Below, piece after piece: positions 1-11,126 of a DNA stretch of 64,000 bases (its first letter is position 1; every line of letters begins with the position of its first letter). The position numbers were made by a program, and so were the translations under genes. The DNA lies in NCBI GenBank assembly GCA_027886185.1, contig WOAB01000476.1:4154001-4218000 (forward strand), written 5' to 3'. Under the pieces are notes generated by a model that was given only the letters and a program-made list of their open reading frames with translations, was not told the DNA's origin and ran no database searches. The stretch is from Rheum nobile (lineage: Eukaryota > Streptophyta > Magnoliopsida > Caryophyllales > Polygonaceae).

Positions 1-3
1 TCT

Positions 4-1251
4 ATGACACCCATAGTCCAAGATGACTTCGACGAGTTCGACGATGAAGAAATCGAGGACTCAGGTATGGTCATTCCAAACTTTTTCCATCCACCTCTTG
101 GAGACCCTATTGAATTACAGGATCGTCCATCGGATTGGATTACCCCTCCGCGTCTCCAAGCCCAAGGAGTTCGTGATCGTGACATTGGCGGTGAGCGCCG
201 CGATGTCATGCCCAGAGATGTTCGCCGAGCCGACTACGAGACCCAGCCGCGACAACGTCAACGCGATGACGCCTACGCGCCCAGGGATGACTTTGCTCGC
301 GGCGAACCACACCCAGTCCGTGAAAGGTGATGCCTTGGATGCGTTGATCCTCTGGGCGTTCATGCTTAAGAGAACCCTCTCTACGCAGCCGTGCCACAGA
401 ACGCGCCCATGCCAGCCCCACAGGCTCGTTACCAGCGACATGAAGTCAAGGTAAAAATTGAGCATTTCTTTGGTGAATACAACCCCTCTGTTTTTCTTGA
501 ATGGGTACAGGCCACTGAGTACACGCTGAGATATTGTTGAGTGCCACCTGAGGACCATGTCGATGACGCGACACTCCACTTCCGCGATGCCACCCGTGTG
601 TGGTGGCATAGGTTCGTGGATGACTGCGTCCGACGCCGCTAACCCCAGGTCACCGAATGGCACCAATTGGTGTATATTATGACAAAGAAGTACGTTCCTC
701 TAGACTATAGAAATCAAATGTGTATGGAGATCGCCATGGCTCGCCAAGGGTCTAAGACTCCACTCGAATTCTTCTCCGCCTTAGAGCACATGTACTACAA
801 GGCCAATATTAGTGTTGCACCATCGACTTTGAGAACCAAGTTCTTGAGTGGCTTGAACACTCCAATCCGAGATCAACTAGAAATCTTTCCAATCAAGGAC
901 TTGAACACGCTCACACATACGGCGATGCAAATACATGCACAACTCAATCGCCGAAAGTCTTACACTTGGCAAAGTGGCCGATCCGGGTATTCTTCTAACC
1001 CTAGTAGTTTACCTTCTTCTACTAATGTGTGTCCAAGTGCCAGTGCCACAGCCGCGTCGAGCCAAGGTCCAAAGCCGAAGCCCACGACGCCATCCGCCAG
1101 TAGCCACGCCAACGTGCCCAGACAGCCTCCAGTGGGCACAGATCGTGCACGCGACCTCGAATGCTACAAGTGTGGTGGCCGGGGACACTACAAGAAGGAT
1201 TGTCCCAATGCTCGCAAGGTGCTCTTCTCCACTGTTGCCTATGGATGTTAA
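4..1251 (+). pseudogene. gag of element A (broken)
   Basis: Gag forms the particle shell and binds element RNA. The acidic N-terminal part (positions 4-330) loses its frame, then the capsid-like part is open from 667, with the segment ARQGSKTPLEFFSALEHMYY. Near 1161-1203 there is an intact CCHC zinc knuckle, CYKCGGRGHYKKDC (C-x2-C-x4-H-x4-C). Frameshifts and stops lie between 330 and 667; for example, the segment near 640 reads CGCTAA where the D copy keeps an open frame. The true start codon lies left of the window. Confidence 0.85.
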
Positions 1252-1407
1252 ACTGCCAGCTATGAGTCTTATTGTCAAACTGCCAGCTATTAGTCGTTCG
1301 AAGAGGAAGAGCTCACTCTCGAGCCTATCGATGAAGGCCACGAGAAAGATGACGATGCCTACGACTGCGAGCCTGCTTCACTGCATGCGGGCACGCCACT
1401 GAGCTTA

Positions 1408-2283
1408 GTGACAAGGCGTCTACTCACCGTCAAGGAAGCAAGCTTATGCGACCAAAGAGAGAACTTGTTCCACACAAGGGCACTCATCCAGACGGCTTCC
1501 TTGAGTGTTATTATTGATGGAGGATCATGTGCAAACATTGTGAATGAGAAGGTCGTGAAGCATTTTGCCTTGCCAACGACGCCCCATCCACAACCTTATA
1601 ACCTCCAATGGATTTCTTCTAGTCCAAGTAACACAGTCCCTAGACAATGCTTAATTTCTTTTTCCATAGGTCAATACTGTGATTCCATATTATTTGATGT
1701 CATTGCAATGGACGCCACCCATATTTTGCTTGGGCACCCATGGCAATTCGACAAAGCGCGTGCTCCACGATGGCTATTTGAACACTTATGTGTTCAATTA
1801 CCACGGGAAGCACGTCACTTTGAATCCAATGTCTCCCCATGAGATCTTGCAGGACCAGGTTGAGTGAGATCGCCAGAAGGTCATTAAGGCCGCCGCTTCA
1901 AGGCCAAAAGAGTCCCCAGAGGCACTCCAGAGGAAAAACTCCTCCAATTCTGGCAAACATTCATCTCCACTAGGCACTGCCCAGAAGAAAATGAACGCCA
2001 CAGGTGGGCCACCCAGTGCTCATCTGGATCGTGATGGCGCCACTGTTGTTGCTGCTCGGAAGGCCAAGAAAGGCACCGCAGAGGCTTGGCCGGGTTCTCC
2101 TCATTCTAGTTCGAGCACTGGCCCACATACACCCATTGCCTCACAAAAATCGCCCAATGCCTCACCATCGACCCAGTTGGCCGTTCGAACGCCGCAAACG
2201 CCCCCTTTGCAAGGCCGCTGTGAGCACCGATTGCTTTTGGCCATGCCCAGTGAGCTCACTGCTGCTTTGACTGGGAAAGTTCC
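1408..2283 (+). pseudogene. Aspartic protease and linker of element A (broken)
   Basis: A retroviral-type aspartic protease cuts the Gag-Pol polyprotein. The active site reads IIDGGSCANIVNEK near 1510-1551, where DGG replaces the usual DTG/DSG. All three related copies here (A, D, E) have DGG, so it is a family trait and not damage. The conserved ILLGHPW segment follows near 1723-1743, then a frameshift near 1755-1765 relative to copy D. Bases 1860-2283 are a Ser/Pro/Thr-rich linker leading into reverse transcriptase, with stops. Not functional. Confidence 0.8.
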
Positions 2284-4149
2284 ATGTTTTCTTCTTGTGC
2301 CCACTCCCTGTATCACCAAGTCATCGAGTGCCGCGTCCTTGCCGTCGCCGCGTTGCTCGCCGCCTTCGACGATGTCTTCCCCGATGAGTTGCCACAGGGA
2401 TTACCACTGCTAAGGGGCATTGAGCACCAAATCGACTTGGTGCATGGTGCCTCATTGCCCAATCGCGCTGCTTACCGTGCTGGCCTAGAAGAGACCCAAG
2501 AGCTGCAGCGCCAGGTGCAAGAATTGCTTGATCGCGGCTATGTCAGGGAATCTTTGAGCCCTTGTGCTGTGCCCGTGATCCTTGTGCCCAAGAAAGATGG
2601 CACATGGAGGATGTGTGTTGATTGTCGTGCCATAAACCAATTCACTGTGAAGTATAGGCACCCAATTCCGCGCTTGGACGACATGCTTGATGAGCTCCAT
2701 GGCGCCACACTATTCTCCAAGATCGATTTGAAGAGTGGTTATCACCAGATTCGAATGAAAGAAGGTGATGAGTGGAAGACCACCTTCAAGACTAAGTATA
2801 AGCTCTATGAGTGGCTCGTCATGCCTTTTGGGCTCACTAATGCCCCTAGCACATTCATGCGCTTGATGAACGATGTATTGAGAGCATTTTTGGGCAAGTT
2901 TGTTGTTGTTTATTTCGATGACATTCGTTTGTACTCACGCAGCCTTAAGGAGCACGTCGATCACCTACGCCTTGTGCTTGATTGCCTTCGACGTGAGAGC
3001 TTATTCGCCAACCTTGGCAAGTGTCATTTCTGCAGCGACACTACAAACTTCCTTGGCTATGTTGTGAGTAAAGATGGCTTGTGCATTGACGAAGATAAGG
3101 TCAAGGCCATCAAGGATTGGCCGACGCCGACGACGCCTACCCAGGTGAGGAGTTTCCTTGGCCTTGCCGGGTTCTATAGGCGCTTTGTGAAGGATTTCAG
3201 CTCCATTGCCGCGCCTTTGCACGAGCTCACGAAGAAGGGGACCACAGTCACTTGGCTTGACATTCATGAGAAGGCCTTCTCGGCCTTGAAGCATGTCTTG
3301 TGCCACGCGCCTTTGCTCCAACTCCCCGACTTCGCCAAGCATTTTGAGGTGGAGTGTGGTGCCTCAGACGTAGACATTGGTGGTGTGCATTGGTGGTGTG
3401 CTACACCAAGAGAAGAGGCCCATTGCATTTTTTATGAGAAGCTCATCGGGGCCACACTCAACTACCCCACCTATGACAAGGAATTGTATGTCCTAGTGCA
3501 TGTGCTAAAGACTTGGCAACATTATCTTTGGCCACGTGAATTTGTCATCCACAGCGACCACGCCGCCTTAAGCTATTTGAAGAGCCAAGCCCACCTCAAT
3601 CGACGCCATGCTCGTTGGGTGGAGTTCCTTGAGACATTTCCCTATGTCGTGGTCCACAAGAAGGGAAAGGAGAACGTTGTGACCGATGCACTCTCTCGCA
3701 TGTACGTTCTCTTGACTCATGTGCAAACTAAGATTCTAGGCTTTGCTTTGATTAAGGAATTATATGCTATTGATCCTTTCTTTGCCCCTATATTCGAGCA
3801 TTGCCTTAGACTACGTGAGTTTCAGTCTTATTTTATTTCTGAGGGTTATTTATACAAGGCTAGCCGCCTATGCATCCCTAGGTCCTCCATTAGGCTCCTT
3901 TTGATTCAGGAAGCACACGACACTCGTGGACATTTTGGGATTAGTAAGACCTTGGATGCACTAAGGGAACATTTTTTCTGGCCTCGTATGACCCACCATG
4001 TGACTCAATTTTGTAGAAGCTGTGTGACATGCCAAAGGGCCAAAGTCAAATCTAGCCCACACGGCCTCTATACGCCCTTACTCGTACCCACTGCCCCCTG
4101 GGAAGACCTTTCTATGGATTTCATCACGGGTTTGCCCCTCTCTAGATGA
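2284..4149 (+). pseudogene. Reverse transcriptase, RNase H and integrase N-terminus of element A
   Basis: A long open stretch. Reverse transcriptase comes first, with LVPKKDGTWRMCVDCRAIN and the catalytic box YFDDI (the YVDD equivalent) near 2911-2925. RNase H follows; its first catalytic aspartate has become glycine (VECGASD, against VECDASD in copy D). A 13-bp tandem duplication near 3374-3399 is offset by a 1-bp loss about 40 bp later, so the frame recovers. The integrase HHCC finger is visible (H...H, CRSCVTCQR). The frame ends at a TGA at 4147-4149 where copy D has CGA, the pattern left by deamination of a methylated CpG. Confidence 0.9.
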
Positions 4150-5266
4150 GGTAAAGACTCTATTTTTGTGGTTGTAGATAGGTTTTATAAGATGGCACAT
4201 TTTATAGCTTGTAAGACCACCCATAGTTCTAGTGAGATAGCCGATTTATTCTTTGAGCATGTGGTGCATCTAAGTTTGTTGGTCATTTTTGGAGAACACT
4301 TTGGGGTAAGCTAGGCACTGAGCTTCTATTCTCCACTAGCTACCACCCCAGACCGATGGCAAAACTGAGGTCACGAATAGAACCCTAGGAGCCCTCTTTC
4401 GCACAATGCTCAAAGCCAACCCTAGGCGTTGGGAGGACTTACTTTCTCTTGTCGAGTTTTGTTACAATAGATGCAGGCACACGGCGACCAAGCTCACCCC
4501 TTTCGAAGTGGTCTATGGAAGGAACCCCTTGACGCCACTGGATTTGTCATCGCGCCCGTTGAGAGACCCAGTGCACATCACGGCCGCGAATCGTGCCGAG
4601 CAGGTGCAAGAACTCCATCGTCGGACCAGAGTATAATTGGAGAGAAGGGCCTCGTAATATGCCTCGCAAAAGAATTCTGGCCGCCGCCGCATCATTTTCG
4701 CACCCGTAGACCTTGTCTGGGTGCATATGCGAAAAGAGAGATTCCCCTCGCGGCACAAGCACAAGTTGTCACCACGTGGAGATGGTCCATTCCGCGTGAT
4801 TAAGGCCATAGGGGACAATGCCTATCAACTCGAGCTCCCCCCAGATTTCGGAGTCCATGCGTCCTTCAACGTAGCGGACTTGACACCATATGTTGAGCCT
4901 GAGTTTGATGATGGTGAAGCGGCGACGCTTCACAACCAAGTGGGGAAGGGTGATGTAATCCCACCTCCCATGATGGCCACAGACGAGGAAGAAGTCATGA
5001 GCCTTCTCTCAAAGGGCCCAGTGACAAGGTCCAGGTCCAAGGTCATCACCGACGCCATGCACTCCCTAGTCCTTCGTGTCTTTGCTGACCAAGGTTGCCC
5101 GAAGACCGAACCCAGACTCGTCGACCTCGCCACCATCGGCATCGGAGAATCGTGCCCATCACAGCCGGCATCGGGTTCAACCACTGGCGAGCCCATCGAC
5201 CCATCGTCGTCGTCGCTCGCAGTGTCTACATCCATTGCCTCACCGCCACCGGGTTTTGACACTTAG
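4150..5266 (+). pseudogene. Integrase core and C-terminus of element A (deleted and shifted)
   Basis: Continues the integrase of the preceding entry. Compared with copy D, about 40 bp are missing near 4275, between two TCT triplets. The gap removes the TIVSDRD region with the second catalytic aspartate and shifts the frame. The HPQTDGQTE-like segment near 4349 and the C-terminal part from 4721 (MRKERFPSR, NAYQLELPPDFGVHASFNVA) remain readable. The frame ends at TAG 5264-5266, over 300 bp inside the LTR that starts at 4951. The tail carries VTRSRSK, reminiscent of the basic tail of CRM-like integrases. Confidence 0.85.
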
Positions 5267-6181
5267 AGGTTTATTTCCCATTGTTTTGGCATTGTTTTGA
5301 GACATTTCTATCTTTAGTATTATTGCTTGTTTTAGATAGTTTCCTTTTATAGTAACTTTCTACTTTAGGGTTTGTGCCTATTGCATGTTGCATGGGCTAG
5401 CCCGCTAGGCTCGACTCGGCCCATCCGAGTTCTCGCCTTTAGTATTTAAGTTCAAATATTGTCATTGTTTTGTTTACATTCAATTTTAATCAATGCTTTA
5501 CTAGAGTGTTTATCCTCCTACCCTTGATCGGACGTCACCCTTTATCTTCGCATCCCCTTTACCCACCGCCGATGCTACGGCATCGCTAGAGCCCCTCTAG
5601 CAAAGTCTTCATTCGCATCTCCCTTCATCCGCTGCCGACGCTATGGCCAAAGACTTGTCCTTCAATTCATATGTCCCTCATCCAATCGCTTCCGCCATCG
5701 CAACACTATCGCCTCACCAATCGCTTCCATCGCACCCACTATCGGACCCAAACCCTTCGTTGTCGCCGTCGCTAGCATCGCGTGTGACACCCATACTTGC
5801 CTTCGCTATCGCCGACGCCACCGAGCCCAGACATCCATCCAGTCGATCGCTCGCCAAAGCCATCGCCTTCGCCCTCGTCTTTGCCATTGCTGACGCCTTC
5901 GCTGTCGTGACACCCCCTGTGACACTCAGCATCGCCGCCGCCGACACCACCCAGACACTCACCACCGGGTTCGCTTCCAGATTCCACTGTGTCCGATAAC
6001 CTCTAAAAGCACTATTCCCTGCATTCCAAATCTTGTCAACCTTTCATGCAAGACAATAAGGGTTTACACCCAAGGGTTCCACGGCAGGTTTGCCAAGGAC
6101 TCGAGTGACTTCTCGCCCAAGACTAGATCCAAGGTGTCATCTTTGACAAGTGTGCTCGTCATCGGAGGCAAGAACACATCA
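4951..6181 (+). repeat. 3' LTR of element A
   Basis: Starts TGATGTAATCCC directly after the purine tract TGGGGAAGGG (4941-4950) and ends AACACATCA. It matches both D LTRs (9051-10274 and 33517-34747) along its length. Like them it contains the end of pol, a GGGCTAGCCC palindrome near 5394, a TATA-like AGTATTTAAG near 5440, and a stretch of degenerate ATCGC-type triplets (about 5640-5970) that gives spurious open frames. Length 1231 bp. Confidence 0.9.
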
Positions 6182-7263
6182 ATTTGTGAGGCCGAAAGGC
6201 ATGACAAGCCATTCATATAGCTCATACTTGGTCTTGAAGGTTGCCTTCCACTCATCGCCTTCCTTCATCCTGATTTGATGGTAGCCACTCTTGAGATCAT
6301 TTTTTTAGAAGAGGATGGCTCCATGCAGCTCATCCAACATGTCGTCTAGCCACAGAATAGGGTGACGGAACTTCACCGTGATCTGGTTCATGACGCGGAA
6401 GTCGACACACATGCGCCATGTGCCATCCTTTTTTGGCACTAGGATCACCGGCAGAGCACAAGGGCTCAAGTTCTCACGGACGTAGCCTTTGTCAATGAGG
6501 TCTTGCACTTGGCGCAGGAGCTCTTTCGTCTCCTCGGGACTGGCGTGGTAAGTAGCGAGGTTAGGCAAGGAAGCGCCCGGGACCAAGTCAATTTGGTGCT
6601 CAATGTCACGGATGGGCGGTATGCCCTTGGGAAGCTCATCGGGCATGACATCCTGGAATTCTTGCAAAAGGGAGGACACAGGAAGGGGTAAAATTTGGAG
6701 GCCTTTAGTAATTAACAGACACACAGAAGGGAGTTAAAGAAAACAAGGAGAACGTCTCTGAAAATTTGGGGTGAGGTCATTTGCGCGAGCCATCAAGAAC
6801 ATGTGTTCGCAATGGCCCTATAGCGCGGGCGCCAGTGCTATCGATGTCGCGCGCGTCGCTGTGCTTGCTGGCCTACGCACTTGCTGCTGCTGCGGGTGCT
6901 GGGATTCACTTGCCGCTGTCCGCAATCTGGCGCTTGCCAGAGTGGCTTGGCGGACGCAATTGCGCATCTGCACCGGGTGAGGCGGTTGCGGCCTGTGACG
7001 CCGTTGTGGCTGCCTCATTGGCCTTTATGCGGTTGCATTTTACCTGGTCGTGGAGGATTTCCTGTGGCGATATTGCCAGCAATGTGATGTGGCGGCCACC
7101 ATGCATAAACACATATGTGTTGAGGAAGCCATCATGAACGGCCTTCTTGTCAAACTGCCAAGGAGAAGATGAGTAACATCCATAGGCACAATATCACATA
7201 AAACAATGTATTTATAATGCCCAACTTGAAATGTGATGTGGCATTGCTTGTTTACCACATAAC
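6182..7263 (-). pseudogene. Element E: protease end, linker and start of reverse transcriptase
   Basis: On the minus strand from 6724 to 6182 the frame gives the entry to reverse transcriptase (LVPKKDGTWRMCVDFRVMNQ, then LYEWLVMPFGLTN-like sequence up to the junction with A). A frame break sits at the run of T near 6301-6306. Between 7263 and 6725 lie the second half of the protease (DVTHLLLGS region near 7165) and a Pro/Ala/Gln-rich linker, broken by stops. The catalytic aspartates of reverse transcriptase are beyond A and outside the window. Confidence 0.8.
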
Positions 7264-7705
7264 TAGACTTGAGCAAATGCGGGTTAGCCCGCCTGGCCCG
7301 GCCCGCCCGCCCGACAAATAATATGGGCTTGGACAAGGATTCTAGCCCGAACAGGCCGTTTGCCCCGGCCCGGACGGCTAAGCGGGATGGACCCGGTTAC
7401 AGGCTCAGGCCCGTACGGGCCGCTCGGCCCGGCCCGCATATTATTTCTAATTAATATAAATATATATAATAAAAAAACCTAACATAAAATTACTTACCCT
7501 TTTCTTATTGAATAATTAGTTTGGAGAATAAAAAATATTAAAAAAATAATTGAGAATGACCAATCGGGCCGCCCGCGGGCCGGCCCGGAATTACGGGCGG
7601 TCCGATTAAGGGTTTTGGCCCGAATAACGGGTCGGGCCCAGACCCGGACCGCTTAAACGGGTCGAGAAAATAGGTCTGGCTCGGACCCGTGTTTGATCAG
7701 GTCTA
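7264..7705. mobile_element. hAT-type MITE, 442 bp, in the E protease
   Basis: Ends are imperfect inverted repeats: TAGACTTGAGCAAATGCGGG at the left and, as reverse complement of the right end, TAGACCTGATCAAACACGGG. The 8-bp target duplication CACATAAC is perfect (7256-7263 and 7706-7713), the hAT signature. The interior is built of GGCCCGGCCCG-type palindromic GC blocks around an AT-rich core (7440-7550). It has no coding capacity, so it depends on a transposase elsewhere. It splits the protease frame of element E. Confidence 0.93.
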
Positions 7706-7713
7706 CACATAAC

Positions 7714-9045
7714 CCTTACACTCAAAAATCCACTAGAGGTCATACGGTTGAAGATGCGGCGTTGTTTCTAGCTTGAGGTTGATGACCACCTTTTCGTTCA
7801 CAATGTTGAAACACGAGCCACCGTCGATGATGATGCTCAGGGAGGCGGTCTGGACAAGGCAGTGGGTGTGAAATGTGTTCTCCCTTTGGTCCATCAATGA
7901 TGCCTCCTTGACTGTAAGAACGTGCCACGTGACAAGGCTCAACGGGGTGCCCGCGTCCAGCTAATGCAGGGCACACAAGTAGACATCATCTTCCTCGGCA
8001 TCTTCAAGGTCTGGGGCCACGTCTTCGATCATGTCATCCTCAAAGGACTCGTAGTCGGAGCCCTGCGTGAAGAGTACCCTCTTTTGGTTGGGGCAATCCC
8101 GATGTATGTGACCGCGCCCACCACACTTGAAGTAGGCCTGGTCACGGCTACACTCCTGGCGCAGAGCCGGGGCTGTGGCTGCAGCTGCGGCCGAAGTATT
8201 ATGCGGTGCGTTTGCATGCAAGGTGTGGCCGCGGTTGCTTGGGGGAGATCTTGTCCTAGCCTGCACATTGGTGGGTGCATTAGGAGTAAAAGATTGACTA
8301 GGGTGGGGCTCATACCTTTGTGAAGATGATTGTGGCCACGAGGTCTGTTTCTTGTGCACTTGCTGGTTGTGAAGTTACATGGCCGTGTGGGTGAGGCTGT
8401 TGAGATCCTTGATGGGGAGAATCTCCAGTTGGTCCCTTATGGAAGTGTTGAGGCCACTTAAGAACTTCGTTCGCAGGGTAGAAGGGGAAATGCTCATGCC
8501 TGCCTTGTAATACATGTCTTCAAGGTTGGAGAAGAACTCTAGCGGTGTCATGGTGCCCTAGAGACCGAGCATAATATCCATCCTCATCCTATTCTTATAG
8601 TCCTCGGGGACATACTTCCTTGTCATACTGAGGACAAGCTGGTGCCATTGCTCAATGGGTTCCAGGTTGCGCCGGATGCGGTACATTATGAACCTGTGCC
8701 ACCATGTGCGGGTTGCACCCCAGAAATGGAGAGTGACGATCTCTATATTTTCATGCTCCTCATTATGAATGTGTTGTAGTGCATACTCTGTAGCACGCAC
8801 CCAATCTAGAAAAGCATGACTATATTCACCATGGAAGAGTTCGATGGTTACCTTAATGTCTCGATGGCTGGCAAAATTGGAAACCACAGGGTGGTGGTCA
8901 TCGTAGCGCCAGTTGTCAGGGGCGTGGTCTGCATAGCACCTGTCGTAGTCATCATTGTCACGATGCCTAGGCTAGTAGACGTCGGGCTCGTCGTGATGTC
9001 GCCGAGGGCGCCGTTGGCGGCGTCGGCCATCATTGTCGTCGGGAG
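7714..9045 (-). pseudogene. Element E: gag core, zinc knuckle and protease active site
   Basis: Minus-strand order from 9045: Asp/Arg-rich segment, capsid-like core (FHGEYSHAFLDWVRATEYAL, then a PLEFFSNLEDMYYKA-like stretch near 8510), zinc knuckle near 8140-8100, and protease active site IIDGGSCFNIVNEK near 7835-7795. The knuckle reads YFKCGGRGHIHRDC: the first zinc-binding cysteine is tyrosine. Stops occur near 8560, 8375 and 7965. At 9046-9050 it is cut by D; the frame resumes beyond D at 34752. Confidence 0.85.
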
Positions 9046-9050
9046 CATAG

Positions 9051-10274
9051 TGATGTGATCCCACCCCCCATGACGGCCACAGACGAGGAAGCAGCCATGA
9101 GCCTTCACTGGGAGGGCCCAGTGACAAGGTCCAGGTCCAAAGCCATCGCGGACGCCATCGCCTCCCTAGTCGCTCGCGTCATCGCTGGCCAAGGTAGCCC
9201 GGAGACTGAACCCAGACTCCTCGTCCTCGCCACGATCGGCATCGGAGTATCGAGTCCATCGCAACCGGCACCGGGTGCACCCACTCGCGAACCCATCGAC
9301 CCATCGTCGCCGTCGCTCGTAGTGTTTGCGTCCATGCCCTCGCCACCACCGGGTTTTGACACTTAGAGGTTTATTTGCCACTGTTTTGGCATGGTTTTTG
9401 AGACATTACTATATTTGGTATTATTGCTTGTTTTAGATAGTTTCCTTTTATAGTCATTTCTATTTTAGGGTTTGTGCCTTTGCATTCTTGCATGGGCTAG
9501 CCCACTAGGCTCGACTCGGCCCATCCGATGTCTCGCCTTTAGTATTTAAGTTCAACTTTGTTATTTTTTTACTTACGTTCAATTTTAATCAAGGTTTCAA
9601 GTAGAGTGTTTATCCTCCTTCCCTTGATCGGACGTCAACCTTCTATCTTCGCATCCCCATTCCCTCCGTCGCCGACGCTACGGCAATTGCTTGATTCTTC
9701 AAGCCAAGTCTTCCTTCGCATCTCCCTTCATCCGCAGTCGACGCTACGACACCAAAGACTTGTCTTTCAAGTCACATATCCCTCCATTCAATCGCTTCCG
9801 CCATCGCTAACCATTCGCCTTATCAATCGCTTACGTCGCATCCACTATCAGACTTACACCACTCGCCATCGCCGTCGCCGTCGCTAGCATCGCTTGTGTC
9901 ACTCACCTTCGCCATCGCTATTGCCGACGCTATTGTGCCCAGACGCTAGCCCAGTCGATCGCTTCGTGAAGCCCATCGCCTTCGCTATTGACTTCGCCAA
10001 TGTGACACTCACTATGACACTTGTCGTCGCCGCCGCCGCTACCACCCAGCCAACCTCCACCGGGTTCGCTTCGCAACACAATCGTGTTCGATAACCTCTA
10101 AAAGCAATGTTCATCTCGCCACCATCTTGTCAACGTTTCATGCAAGACAACTAGGGTTTGCACCCAAGGATTCCACGGCAGGTTTGACAAGGAAGGAGTG
10201 ACTTCTCGCCCAAGACTAGATCCAAAGGTGTCACCTTTGACAATTGGTATGTCATTGGAGGCAAGAACACATCA
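9051..10274 (+). repeat. 5' LTR of element D
   Basis: 1224 bp, with 7-bp perfect terminal inverted repeats TGATGTG...CACATCA. Like the 3' copy it opens with an uninterrupted reading frame (to TAG at 9364-9366) that is the tail of pol; in this 5' copy that frame has no gene upstream. A TATA-like AGTATTTAAG lies near 9540, a plausible promoter followed by the transcribed R/U5 part. Several per cent different by eye from the 3' LTR at 33517-34747. Confidence 0.93.
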
Positions 10275-10276
10275 AC

Positions 10277-11126
10277 TGACATCAGAGCCCAGCAGTCTTG
10301 TAAGTCACGAACTCAAGTTTGCATCTTGTTCACAAAAAATTTCTTGACCCCTATCGTTTGCTTTCGCATCATCATTGAGAAGAAAAGTCAAAGTTTCCAT
10401 ATTTTCTAAAATCCAATCGGTTTCTACAAGGTAATTCCTTGGCCAAAATTTTTCCTTGCTCCCTAAGTTTTGGTGTGTTAGGTAATTTGTTATCTTGCAT
10501 GCTATAATATTTTGTTTCCTTGTTTCATGCGTGGATAGAGTTTTCTTGTTTGCTAGATTCTACTTTGTAGTTAGTTAGCCGAATTTCCTTATAAGATCAA
10601 ATCAAATCTTATCTTCTCTCTCCAATCTCTAAAGATCACGCTTGTGATATTCTTGTTACTTAGACCGTTTTTATTTGTTACCTTTTGCATAATCCGAAAA
10701 GATCAAAAGATAAGATCTCGGATAATACTTAAAAAAAATATCCAAAAGATATTCAAAAAAAAAAAGATTCCAAAGTTAGGAAAAGCCAAAATAAGGTAAC
10801 CCTAACCCACTCGACTCGGTCTAAGCTCATCTTCTCAACCTCTCCACCGTCTAGGTCAAGATTCCTAGAAGGTATTTTCTTGCTAATTAGGTTGCTTTGT
10901 TTACGTTTGAATTAGGGTTTCAATTTGTTCTTGTGTGTTTGATTGCAACTTACTTGATACATCATCTCTTGTGCAAGCCAAGCCTCCCTCACGGCAAGCC
11001 CAAAAAGGCCTACCTACGTGAACTTTGTGACTTGACTAGTGATTTCTTGGTTGTTGTTCTTTGTGCCTTTTGTTTGTTTTTACTCCCATGTCTGGCCATA
11101 TTGTTATAGGTAGCCTTACGGCCAAC
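10277..11126 (+). promoter_or_regulatory. Primer-binding site and leader of element D
   Basis: TGACATCAGAGCC at 10277-10289 lies 2 nt from the LTR and matches the plant initiator tRNA-Met primer site TGGTATCAGAGCC except at two positions. It would prime minus-strand DNA synthesis. The following leader (10290-11126) is AT-rich, with A runs near 10730-10765, and has no convincing coding sequence. Short open frames in it (for example 10897-11109) look fortuitous. Confidence 0.8.

Larger units (their letters stand above)
1..6181 (+). mobile_element. Element A: 3' part of a Ty3 (CRM-like chromovirus) retrotransposon
   Basis: The window opens inside gag. The order gag, zinc knuckle, protease, reverse transcriptase, RNase H, integrase, LTR is that of Ty3/gypsy elements. 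The element ends at 6181 with AACACATCA; the next bases (ATTTG, 6182-6186) return to minus-strand reverse transcriptase of element E, so A was inserted there. The matching left TSD lies outside the window. The last roughly 100 codons of pol lie inside the LTR, as described for CRM chromoviruses; no chromodomain is obvious. A and D are copies of one family. A carries several stops and indels and is dead. Assignment to Ty3 is secure; the CRM clade is an inference. Confidence 0.9.

Noticed and set aside
115..666. Minus-strand frame of 183 codons
   Set aside because: It is the antisense of element A gag; a similar antisense frame occurs opposite D gag (11904-12425), so it follows from codon composition.
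5643..5999. Frame of 118 codons in the A LTR, with matches in the D LTRs
   Set aside because: Produced by degenerate ATCGC triplets of the LTR; the frame is not kept between copies.
10897..11109. Hydrophobic 70-codon frame that might be a small membrane protein
   Set aside because: Lies in the D leader just before gag; T-rich composition alone explains the Leu/Phe/Val content.
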